A stretch of DNA of 64,000 bases from an uncultured Chloroflexales bacterium (GTDB lineage: Bacteria; Chloroflexota; Chloroflexia; Chloroflexales; Chloroflexaceae): assembly GCA_937918935.1 (NCBI GenBank), contig CAKZSI010000028.1:124001-188000 (forward strand), in the 5' to 3' direction. The first letter of the stretch is position 1; every line of letters starts with the position of its first letter. Shown here piece after piece: positions 17,747-25,287 of this stretch. The notes beneath the pieces are model-generated. The model searched no databases, was not told the DNA's origin, and saw nothing but the letters and a program-made list of their open reading frames with translations. The translations under genes and the position numbers were made by a program.

Positions 17747-17764
17747 GGCCGGATGGAAGGGCGT

Positions 17765-17783
17765 GGGGAAACCTGGTTTCCCC
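17765..17783. repeat. Palindromic repeat module A
   Basis: GGGGAAACCTGGTTTCCCC is a perfect consensus copy, followed by a GGGAAGGTCTGGGAGGGC-type module B remnant up to about 17838. It ends only 69 bases before the SDR start. Confidence 0.85.
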
Positions 17784-17852
17784 GCACCCCCGCGAGCCGG
17801 GAAGGTCTGGGAGGGCCGGGTCTGCCGAGACCTCCCCTGAGAGGATGGGAGC

Positions 17853-18809
17853 GTGTCCGTGATCCTCATCACCGGAGCGGGCGGTTACATCGGGCGGAGC
17901 CTTGCCCGCGCCCTGCGCGCCCGCGGGACCGCCGTGCGTGGTCTCGACCGCGATGGCGCCGCGCTGGAGACGCTAGTCGCCCTGGGGGTCGAGCCGCTGC
18001 TCGCCGATGCCAGTGACGCCTCGGCGCTGGCGGCGGCCCTGAACGGTGTGGAAGTGGTATACCATCTCGCCGGCTCGGCCCTGGGGCGCCCGGCGACGAT
18101 CCGGCGCTCGAATGTGGGCGGCGCGGAAGCCCTGGCCGCGGCCTGCGCGGGCCGGCGGCTGCGGGCAGTAGTCTTCGCCAGCAGTGGGGCACTCTACCCC
18201 AGCGGTTCGGGCTGGCTCACCGAGGAGACGCCGCCGGCGCCGGCCTTTCATTACGCCCGGGCCAAAGCCGAGGCCGAACGGGTGCTGCTAGAGGCGTACC
18301 GGCGCGATGGCACGCCAACGCAGATCGCCCGCATCGCCGCGGTGTACGGCCCGGATAGCCCGGCGTTGATGGTCGAGCAGGTGCGGCGGGGGCGCTTCCC
18401 GCTCATCGGCGGCGGGAAGGGCTATGCCTCCAACATCCACCTCGATGATCTGGTCGAGGCCCTGCTGGCCATGCCCGAGCGGGGTCAGGCCGGGCGGATC
18501 TACAATCTGGCCGATGATCGCCCCGCGCCCATTCGCGAGTTTTACGACTACCTGGCGGCCCTGCTCGGCGCCCCGCCCCCGCCCTCCATGCCTCCCCTTG
18601 CCGGGCGCGCCCTGGTACGACTGCTCGGCGCCGCGAGCCGCCTGCGCGCGCGGCCCAATCCGCTGCCGGTGGATCTGGTGGCCATGGCTTCGGTATCGCA
18701 CCGTATGGCGAATCGGCGCATGCGCGAGGAGCTGGGGGTGCGCTTGCGCTATCCCTCGTACCGCGAGGGCCTGCCGGCGGCGCTGGGTGTTGAGGTGACG
18801 TTACGGTGA
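17853..18809 (+). CDS. NAD(P)-dependent epimerase/dehydratase (extended SDR)
   Basis: The 318-residue protein begins at a GTG (17853) after GAGAGGATGGGAG. It shows the Rossmann motif ITGAGGYIGRSLA, a following acidic residue (GLDRDG), and the SDR active site as FASSGALYP and YARAKAEAE (Tyr and Lys). A substrate-binding half includes RIAAVYGPDSPALM and NIHLDDLVEALL. Related enzymes act on nucleotide sugars or on 3-beta-hydroxy substrates, so the substrate is open. The next gene (histidine phosphatase) starts 126 bp downstream on the same strand, so they may share a transcript. Confidence 0.85.
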   Translation: MSVILITGAGGYIGRSLARALRARGTAVRGLDRDGAALETLVALGVEPLLADASDASALAAALNGVEVVYHLAGSALGRPATIRRSNVGGAEALAAACAGRRLRAVVFASSGALYPSGSGWLTEETPPAPAFHYARAKAEAERVLLEAYRRDGTPTQIARIAAVYGPDSPALMVEQVRRGRFPLIGGGKGYASNIHLDDLVEALLAMPERGQAGRIYNLADDRPAPIREFYDYLAALLGAPPPPSMPPLAGRALVRLLGAASRLRARPNPLPVDLVAMASVSHRMANRRMREELGVRLRYPSYREGLPAALGVEVTLR

Positions 18810-18935
18810 TTTGTTTTCCTCACTCTCCCGCAACCCACTCCCACCGCAGGTGCAGGAGGAGCAGGCGTCGAGCGCGGCGAGGCGCGGGAGGGTGAGAAGC
18901 GGCACGGCCGCGTTTCCATCAGGAGGTGCACCGGT

Positions 18936-19550
18936 ATGCGAACCAGCGTCTGGCTCGTGCGCCACGGTCAGACCCGCGCCAATCTGGAGCGGCGCTACCA
19001 GGGCCTCGGCGACAGCCCGCTCACCAACTACGGGCGCCTGCAGATCGAGGCGCTGGCGGCCCGCCTGCGCCCTGTGCCCTTTCGCGTCGCCCTGGTCAGC
19101 CCGACCGAACGCACGCGTCTCACCGCGGAGGCCATCCTCGCGGGACGGGCCGGGATCGAGGCGCGCCTGGAAGCGCAGTGGGCCGAGGCGCACCAGGGCC
19201 GCTGGGAGGGGTTGACCTACCGCGAGGTGCTGGCGCGTTACCCCGATGAGGCCCGCGCACGCTGGGCCGATGGTCTTGATGGGCGGCCCCAGGGCGGCGA
19301 GAGTCTCGCCGAGGTGTACGCGCGCGTGTCGGCGGCCTGGGGCCGCCTGCTCCAGGAGCATGCAGGAGGGCGCGTGCTGGTGGTCACGCACGCCACGCCG
19401 ATCCAGTTGGCGCTCTGCATCTGTTTTGGCCTTTCCCCTGCCGCGCAGTGGCACTGGCGGATTGACCTCGGCAGCATCACCGCAATCGATGTCTATCCCT
19501 CAGGCCCCATCGTGCGCATGGTCAACGAAGTGCCGCGCATTCCGCGGTAG
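18936..19550 (+). CDS. Histidine phosphatase, probable alpha-ribazole phosphatase (CobC-like)
   Basis: The 204-residue protein has the phosphohistidine motif VRHGQTRAN (about 6-14), a conserved SPTERTRLTAEA, and the second histidine in VVTHATPIQL. It belongs to the phosphoglycerate-mutase-like histidine phosphatases. The next gene, 37 bp downstream, encodes cobalamin synthase CobS. By context this is probably the phosphatase that removes the 5'-phosphate of alpha-ribazole (CobC) in the nucleotide-loop assembly branch. Sequence alone cannot exclude another phosphomonoester. AGGAGGTG lies just before the ATG. Confidence 0.8.
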   Translation: MRTSVWLVRHGQTRANLERRYQGLGDSPLTNYGRLQIEALAARLRPVPFRVALVSPTERTRLTAEAILAGRAGIEARLEAQWAEAHQGRWEGLTYREVLARYPDEARARWADGLDGRPQGGESLAEVYARVSAAWGRLLQEHAGGRVLVVTHATPIQLALCICFGLSPAAQWHWRIDLGSITAIDVYPSGPIVRMVNEVPRIPR

Positions 19551-19587
19551 CGGGAAACGACGTGGCCCTGGCGAAAGGAAGAACCCC

Positions 19588-20382
19588 ATGCAGCACGACC
19601 CGTACCACGACCGGCGCTGGAACCCCTGGTCAGTCGTGGTGGGTCTTGGCGAGGCCATCCGCTTCCTGACGATCATCCCGCAGCCCTGGCTGCCACCCAC
19701 GCACGAACGCAGCGCCATTGTGGCCCTCCCCTGGTTCCCCGCCGCGGGACTTGTCATCGGCGCGCTGCTCTGCCTGGTGGGCTGGCTCGCCGGCTGGATC
19801 TGGGGCGGTCTCGTGGCGGCGGCGCTGATCGTGGTGAGTTGGGGCGCCATCACAGGGGGACTGCACCTGGATGGTCTGAGCGACACGTTCGACGCGGTAT
19901 TGAGCTGGCGCTCGCCCGAGCGTAAACTGGAGATCATGAAAGACAGCCGCGTCGGGGCCATGGGCGTGCTGGCCCTGATCGCCGTGTTGCTGTTGAAGGT
20001 CGTCCTGCTCGCCGGCAGCGGCGCGGCCTGGTGGCAGGCCGCGCTCCTGGCCCCGGTACTCGGGCGCTGGGCCGTTTGCTACGCGATCTTCTTCTTCCCG
20101 GCGGCGGCGCCAGGGGGCCTGGGGCGCGCCTTTCACGACCAGGCGCGGCGCGCCGACGTGATTGTCGCCAGCGCCGCCACCACGCTGCTGGCGGCGCTTG
20201 TGGCAGGCCCGGCGGGCCTGGCGGCGCTGCTGGCCGTCTGGGCAGCGACGCATCTGCTCGCCCGCTGGTGGACGCGCGATCTCGGCGGGTTGACGGGTGA
20301 TACCTACGGCGCCCTGTGTGAGATCGCCGAGGTGGCGGCCCTGGCGACCCTGACCGCCAGGCCGATCTTTGGGGGAGGTTAA
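19588..20382 (+). CDS. cobS: Adenosylcobinamide-GDP ribazoletransferase (cobalamin synthase)
   Basis: The 264-residue integral membrane protein has the CobS signature GGLHLDGLSDTFDAV (about 88-102) and KDSRVGAMG, with multiple hydrophobic helices rich in Ala, Leu and Val. It joins adenosylcobinamide-GDP with alpha-ribazole at the inner membrane in the last steps of B12 synthesis. The chosen start at 19588 follows GAAAGGAAG. The frame is open further upstream but that part overlaps the phosphatase gene and is not coding. It follows the phosphatase gene by 37 bp, so the two are probably one operon. No cobalamin riboswitch is seen upstream. Confidence 0.92.
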   Translation: MQHDPYHDRRWNPWSVVVGLGEAIRFLTIIPQPWLPPTHERSAIVALPWFPAAGLVIGALLCLVGWLAGWIWGGLVAAALIVVSWGAITGGLHLDGLSDTFDAVLSWRSPERKLEIMKDSRVGAMGVLALIAVLLLKVVLLAGSGAAWWQAALLAPVLGRWAVCYAIFFFPAAAPGGLGRAFHDQARRADVIVASAATTLLAALVAGPAGLAALLAVWAATHLLARWWTRDLGGLTGDTYGALCEIAEVAALATLTARPIFGGG

Positions 20383-20435
20383 AGGCTATTCTGGGGGGCG
20401 CACCCTCCCAAAGCATGTTTGCGGACCGGGGGTGT

Positions 20436-20454
20436 GGGGAAACCTGGTTTCCTC
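20436..20454. repeat. Palindromic repeat module A
   Basis: GGGGAAACCTGGTTTCCTC, one mismatch from consensus, lies between cobS and tsaD. Confidence 0.75.
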
Positions 20455-20639
20455 ACGCCCCCGCCAACCGGCAGTGGGTGTTGCTTCTCCCCTTCCCGCT
20501 CCACCAGAGAGGGAGGAGGTTAGAGGCGGGTGAGGAACATCTGGCCTCGCTCCACAACGACGGGATGAAAAAAAGAGTTCTCCTGGGAGAGCCAGCCCCT
20601 TCCATCCACGACCTGTTTTCACATAAAGGACGCATACTC

Positions 20640-21701
20640 ATGAATGAACTCCCCCCCACCTTTACCATTCTGGCCCTGGAGACCTCATGCGATGAGACTG
20701 CCGCAGCGGTCGTGCGCGGGGGACGCGAGGTGCTTGCCAACATCGTCGCCTCACAGATGGATATGCACGAGCGCTACGGCGGGGTGGTGCCGGAGGTGGC
20801 CTCGCGCCAGCACATCGTGACCCTCGTTCCGGTGGTGGAGGCCGCCTTGCAAGTCCTGCCGGGGGGGTGGAACGCTGTGCATGCCGTGGCCGCTACCCAC
20901 GGCCCGGGCCTGAGCGGGGCGCTGCTCACTGGACTCAACGCTGCCAAGGCTATGGCCTGGCAGCGTGGGTTGCCCTTTGTCGGGGTGAACCACCTCGAAG
21001 CGCACATCTATGCCAACTGGCTCGATACGACCCCGCCACAGTTCCCCCTCATCGCCCTGGTGGTGTCGGGCGGCCACACCGTGCTCGCGCTGCTGCGCGA
21101 CCACGGCGACTATACGCTGCTGGGGCAGACCCGCGACGACGCAGTTGGCGAGGCCTTCGACAAGGTGGCGCGCATTCTGGGTCTGGGTTACCCTGGCGGG
21201 CCGGCCATCCAGCAGGCGGCGGCGGGGGTGACCGGCGCGCCGGCATTGCCCCGCGCGTGGTTGCGCGACAGCTATGACTTCTCCTTCAGCGGCCTGAAAA
21301 CCGCGGTGTTGCACCGCGTGCAGGAGCGGCAGACGCGCGAGGCACGGCTACCCCGCGCGCAAGGGGCCGCGCCAGGGCCGGCGCTCGACCCGCAGTTCGT
21401 GCGGCAGATGGCCTGGGCCTTTCAGGAGTCGGTAGTGGACGTGCTGGTGACCAAAACGGCGGACGCGGCCCGGCGTTACGGCGCCGCCGAAATCGTGCTG
21501 GCGGGGGGCGTCGCGGCCAACCTGCGCCTGCGGGAAGAACTGGCGCGCCGCGCGCCGGTTCCGGTGCGCTACCCGCCCCTGGCCCTCTGCACCGACAACG
21601 CGGCGATGGTGGCCGGAGCCGCGTTCTACCGCTTCGCCGCCGGGGTGCAGAGCGACTGGGATCTCGATGTGACCCCTGCGCTGCGTCTGGGGGCTACTTG
21701 A
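20640..21701 (+). CDS. tsaD: tRNA threonylcarbamoyladenosine synthase subunit TsaD
   Basis: The 353-residue protein starts MNELPPTFTILALETSCDET, with the ASKHA-fold phosphate motif ETSCDET. It has the metal-binding histidines in VPEVASRQHIV and VNHLEAHIYANW, the family segment VVSGGHT, and GGVAANLRLRE near the end. TsaD with TsaB and TsaE transfers the threonylcarbamoyl group to A37 of tRNAs reading ANN codons. An earlier in-frame ATG at 20565 would add 25 residues but lacks family support. The 3' end overlaps the convergent 7TM-HD gene by 8 bp. Confidence 0.95.
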   Translation: MNELPPTFTILALETSCDETAAAVVRGGREVLANIVASQMDMHERYGGVVPEVASRQHIVTLVPVVEAALQVLPGGWNAVHAVAATHGPGLSGALLTGLNAAKAMAWQRGLPFVGVNHLEAHIYANWLDTTPPQFPLIALVVSGGHTVLALLRDHGDYTLLGQTRDDAVGEAFDKVARILGLGYPGGPAIQQAAAGVTGAPALPRAWLRDSYDFSFSGLKTAVLHRVQERQTREARLPRAQGAAPGPALDPQFVRQMAWAFQESVVDVLVTKTADAARRYGAAEIVLAGGVAANLRLREELARRAPVPVRYPPLALCTDNAAMVAGAAFYRFAAGVQSDWDLDVTPALRLGAT

Positions 21702-23883
21702 CCAGTTGCGGCGCGTAATCTACTCGCGGATGGTAGATGGACTGCAGGCTGTTGACGAAGGCCTGTTTGATCTGGGTCAGTTCGCGCATGGTGAGCGGAG
21801 CGTTGTCGAGTTCACCCTCGCGCACGCGGGCCTCGATGATCGACTGCACCAGTTCCTCTAACACCTGCACCCCGGCGGGGGCGCCGTTGTGACCGCCATT
21901 GCCATTGGCCGCGACCAGTTTCCCATTCTGGGCCTTTGAGCGCACTGTAGCCTCCACCGAGTCGGCCAGCATCAGAATTGCCTGCTCGCGTGTTTGAGGG
22001 CGCGGGCCGGGGTAGCGGAAATCGGTCTCGCTCACGCTATCCTCCTCCTGGAGGGCCTGCTGGTAGAAGTGGCGAATCAGGCCGGTGCCGTGGTGCGTAG
22101 CGATAAAGTCCACGATTTGCTCGGGAAGACCCGCGCTGCGGGCCATTTTGATGCCTTCGCGCACGTGATCAATGATGATCTGGGCGCTGGTGACAGGATC
22201 CAGGTCATTGTGCACGTTCTCCCGGCCCATCTGGTTATCGGTGAAGAAATAGGGGCGGATGGTTTTGCCGATGTCGTGGTAGTACGCGGCGACCCGCAGC
22301 AGCAGCGCGTCGGCGCCGACCGCCTCGGCGGCGGCTTCGGCAAGGTTGCCTACGGCGACGCTGTGGTAGTAGGTGCCCGGGGCCTCGCGGATCAGTTTGC
22401 GCAGCAGCGGGCGCGAGGGATGGGCCAGTTCCATCAGTTGCAGCGGCGTCACCTGCCCGGCTGCGCGGCTCACCGGGTTGAAGACGCCGATCGCGAAGAT
22501 CGCCGAGAGGGCCCCGTTCATACCGGCGAAGACGGCCACAGGCGCCAGATAGGTCATCAGGCCACCGGCCAGCAGCGTTGGCTGGCGGATCAGCCAGAAG
22601 GCCAGTTCGGCCACCAGCACCACCACCGCAACGCTCACCCCGCCCAGCAAAAAGGATCCCACACGCTCGGCATCGTGGGTCATCAGCACAGCCGCCAGGC
22701 AACTGCCGAACAGCGTCAGGGCCAATCCCAGGGCGTTGTGCTCCATCACCCCGATGGTGGCGCTCATCAGTGCGGCGGCGGCCAGGCTGACACGCCCGTT
22801 GAAGACGACCGTCAGGGTAATCGCCACGGCCGCCAGCGGGAAGAAGAACGTCCAGTCGCCAACTGCGGGCAACACCAGGCGGGCGATAATCAGCGTGAAG
22901 ATGATCAGAGTGATCATCACCAGCAACCCGCGTGGGCGCCGTCCGATGGAGGTTTCAAAACTCAGTACGTAGGCCATGAAGCCTACGCTCATCAGCGCGG
23001 CAAAGAGACCGCGACCGGAGATGCCTGCCCAACTCAGGGGTGTGGGCATCGCGCCGGTCTGTTGCAGTTTCTCGATCATCTCGGGGGTGATGATCTCGCC
23101 CTCGCGCACGATGGCCTCGCCGGCCAGCACACGCACCTGCTGCGGCGGCACGCTGTCGCGCGCGCGCTGGCGACGCTCGGCGGTTGCGGCCTCATCGAGG
23201 GTGCGGTTGACCCGCAGAAAGGCCTCGGTGAAGAAGCGGGCCAGATCGCGCTCCTGAGGCGACAGGTCGGTAGTGGCGAGCCAGTAGGCCAGCCAGCGTT
23301 CACGCAACTGGATCAGGGCCCGTTCATCTACGGCGTAGTCGTAGCGTTCGATCGCCCGGTCGTAGAGGGCCAGGGTTTGCCGGCGCACCTGCTCCCACTG
23401 ACTATCGCTCAGGGCGAGGATCTGCTCGGCCTGGCTCTCCGAGATCTGCAGGGCGGCATTGGGCAGTGCCGCCAGTCTGGCCACTTGATCGGCACGCTGG
23501 AGCGAAGGGTCGTCACGCACACGAGTAATTGTCTCGAGCAGCGCGCTGAGGTCCAGGCGTTGCTGCACCGGGATTAGCGGATCGAAGACATAGACCAGGT
23601 TATCGGGATTATTCTCGGCCTGCGCCTGACGTTCGGCGGTACGCACCTCGCTGACGTAGGTCACCTCTTTGGGCGCCCAGATACTCGTCGGGCTGGGTTG
23701 GCCCACTTCGAGGCGCCCGTATTCACCGGGGAGGCTGAGGGTCAGCGCCGCCCAGATCCCGACGAACAACAACAAACCCTCAAGGGTCATGATCAGGCGC
23801 AATCGGCGGGAGAACGCTTCAGCCGGCTGGAGAGGCCGGAAGCGTGGCAGGCTGGAAACCCAGCGTCGTCGCGTGATATTCAT
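21694..23883 (-). CDS. 7TM-HD family phosphohydrolase (PgpH-like)
   Basis: The 729-residue protein has an N-terminal membrane anchor, an extracellular 7TMR-HDED region (about 70-290, with QAENNPDNLVYVFDPLIPVQ), seven membrane segments (about 300-490), and a cytoplasmic HD domain. The HD domain has the metal motif AAYYHDIGKT and later histidines in VHNDLDPVTS and ATHHGTGLIRHFY. In Firmicutes this architecture (PgpH) degrades cyclic di-AMP. The start at 23883 (MNITRRRWVSSL) was chosen because the first 30 residues of the longer frame are charged and not conserved-looking. It lies upstream of nothing on its strand but follows the yqeY and gmk genes. Confidence 0.88.
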   Translation of the reverse strand: MNITRRRWVSSLPRFRPLQPAEAFSRRLRLIMTLEGLLLFVGIWAALTLSLPGEYGRLEVGQPSPTSIWAPKEVTYVSEVRTAERQAQAENNPDNLVYVFDPLIPVQQRLDLSALLETITRVRDDPSLQRADQVARLAALPNAALQISESQAEQILALSDSQWEQVRRQTLALYDRAIERYDYAVDERALIQLRERWLAYWLATTDLSPQERDLARFFTEAFLRVNRTLDEAATAERRQRARDSVPPQQVRVLAGEAIVREGEIITPEMIEKLQQTGAMPTPLSWAGISGRGLFAALMSVGFMAYVLSFETSIGRRPRGLLVMITLIIFTLIIARLVLPAVGDWTFFFPLAAVAITLTVVFNGRVSLAAAALMSATIGVMEHNALGLALTLFGSCLAAVLMTHDAERVGSFLLGGVSVAVVVLVAELAFWLIRQPTLLAGGLMTYLAPVAVFAGMNGALSAIFAIGVFNPVSRAAGQVTPLQLMELAHPSRPLLRKLIREAPGTYYHSVAVGNLAEAAAEAVGADALLLRVAAYYHDIGKTIRPYFFTDNQMGRENVHNDLDPVTSAQIIIDHVREGIKMARSAGLPEQIVDFIATHHGTGLIRHFYQQALQEEDSVSETDFRYPGPRPQTREQAILMLADSVEATVRSKAQNGKLVAANGNGGHNGAPAGVQVLEELVQSIIEARVREGELDNAPLTMRELTQIKQAFVNSLQSIYHPRVDYAPQLVK

Positions 23884-23959
23884 ATTCCCGTGTCGCCGGT
23901 CGCGGGCACGGTCCCTCTCCGGCGCGTGGCGGCCTGCGGGCCGCGTCCACAGGTAACAC

Positions 23960-24511
23960 TCATGCTCCTGCAAGTAATTCGCGCGCTACCTGGTTGAGCG
24001 TGCGCCCCTCGGCGCGGCCCTTGAAGCGCTCTATCAGCACCGGCATCAGTTTGCCGATGGCGGTAGGGCCGCTGAGGCCCAGCTCCGCGATGACCGCGGC
24101 CACCTCGGGACGCAGCTCTTCGGCGCTCAGCATGCGCGGCAGGTAGGCTTCGAGAACGGCGATCTCAGCCTCCTCCTGGGCGGCGAGATCGAGCCGGCCT
24201 CCCTTGCGGTACATCTCGGCGGCCTCCTGGCGGCGCTTGACCTCTTTGGCGATCACGGCCACCTGCTCGGCCGGATCGAGGGCTTCTTGCCCGCGGGTCT
24301 CAATCGCTGCCAGAGCCGCGTCGCGAGCGGCGGCATCGTGGGCGAATTGTTGTTCAATTGCCCGTGCCGCCGCTTCGTAGCGCGCCCGCGCCGCCTCGAG
24401 CCGGGCGCTCTGCAGGGCCGCGCGGGCGCTGCGGATCGCGTCGACACGCACCTTGTCACCCGCTTTCATCGCTGTTTTCAGATCGGCTGCCAGTTGCTCG
24501 TCGATCGTCAT
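23960..24511 (-). CDS. GatB/YqeY domain protein
   Basis: The 183-residue protein has the YqeY helical fold, with a GGRLDLAAQEEAEIAVLEAY segment (about 110-130) and a C-terminal region with TAIGKLMPVLIERFKGRAEG. This is the tRNA-binding helper domain related to the GatB tail, whose cellular role is unclear. It is longer than most YqeY proteins (about 150) because of a helical insertion (about 35-75). The start at 24511 (MTIDEQLAADLKTAMKAGDK) has the usual N-terminus. The gene lies 10 bp after gmk on the minus strand and 76 bp before the 7TM-HD gene, so all three probably form one operon. Confidence 0.85.
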   Translation of the reverse strand: MTIDEQLAADLKTAMKAGDKVRVDAIRSARAALQSARLEAARARYEAAARAIEQQFAHDAAARDAALAAIETRGQEALDPAEQVAVIAKEVKRRQEAAEMYRKGGRLDLAAQEEAEIAVLEAYLPRMLSAEELRPEVAAVIAELGLSGPTAIGKLMPVLIERFKGRAEGRTLNQVARELLAGA

Positions 24512-24521
24512 GGCCCTACCT

Positions 24522-25154
24522 CTACAACGTAACCTGACGCGGAAATACGCGCTGCTTCTCGGCAATGATGATCGCCCGGATCTGCCCGACCGCCTCGTCC
24601 AGCCGATCCTCCCGGTTGATCACTACATAGTCAAAGTGCCGCACCTGTTCCATCTCCTCGCTGGCCATCGCCAGGCGCCGCTCGATCTCCTCCGGGCTCT
24701 CGGTGCGGCGCACGGTCAGCCGCCGGCGCAGTTCCTCGGGGCTGGCGGGCGCCAGGAAGATGAACACCGCTTCCGGCGCCAGCCGTTTGATCGTCGCCGC
24801 GCCATCAACGTTGATCCGCAGCAACACATCGCGCCCGCTGGCCATCGCCTGGCGCACCTCGGACTTCGGAATACCCTTGTACTGTCCGTAGACCTTTGCC
24901 CATTCCAGGAGTTCGTCGTCCCGGATCATCTGCTCGAAACGCTCCACCGAAACGAAGTGGTAGTCGTAGCCGTCAATCTCTCCCGGACGGATGGGCCGGC
25001 TCGTCGCCGTGACCACGAAGTGAAAAGGGAAGGCCAGTTCACGCATGCGCATCAGCACCGAGTCCTTCCCCACCCCCGATGGCCCCGAGATGACGACTAG
25101 CAGCGGCACGGGTGGATTCCCATCAAGCTGGGGATTGCGGAGAAGTGGTGACAT
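24522..25154 (-). CDS. gmk: Guanylate kinase
   Basis: The 210-residue protein has the P-loop SGPSGVGKDSVLM (about 23-34), the GMP-binding SRPIRPGEIDGYDYHFVS and WAKVYGQYKG, and the lid RRTESPEEIERRLA. It phosphorylates GMP to GDP with ATP. A 17-residue N-terminal extension precedes the core; a shorter start is possible but no better ATG lies nearby. An aspartate replaces the usual threonine after the P-loop lysine (GKDS rather than GKST), which is seen in some family members. It is the first gene of the probable gmk-yqeY-7TM-HD operon, divergent from rqcH. Confidence 0.93.
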   Translation of the reverse strand: MSPLLRNPQLDGNPPVPLLVVISGPSGVGKDSVLMRMRELAFPFHFVVTATSRPIRPGEIDGYDYHFVSVERFEQMIRDDELLEWAKVYGQYKGIPKSEVRQAMASGRDVLLRINVDGAATIKRLAPEAVFIFLAPASPEELRRRLTVRRTESPEEIERRLAMASEEMEQVRHFDYVVINREDRLDEAVGQIRAIIIAEKQRVFPRQVTL

Positions 25155-25249
25155 CGGTACCGCGCGTCCTCGTTTCAGGTGTGCCGTAGCCCGCTTCAGC
25201 GCCCGCGCGAAGCCTCCTCAGACATGACCACGATCACTCGCGATTTGCT

Positions 25250-25270
25250 ATGATACCATCAGGGTATCAT
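25250..25270. promoter_or_regulatory. Inverted repeat in the gmk-rqcH divergent region
   Basis: ATGATACC (25250-25257) and GGTATCAT (25263-25270) form perfect 8-bp arms around ATCAG. They lie 17 bases before the rqcH ATG and overlap a TATGAT -10-like hexamer (25249-25254). This position suits an operator controlling rqcH, or both divergent genes. Confidence 0.5.
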
Positions 25271-25287
25271 CCTAGTGGGAATCAGGT

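Noticed and set aside
20565-20639. Longer tsaD start MKKRVLLGEPAPS
   Set aside because: The family starts close to the ETSCDET motif, and the ATG at 20640 gives the normal N-terminus.
21994-23577. 527-codon + strand frame
   Set aside because: It is antisense to the 7TM-HD gene and shows only His/Gln/Arg-rich low-complexity translation.
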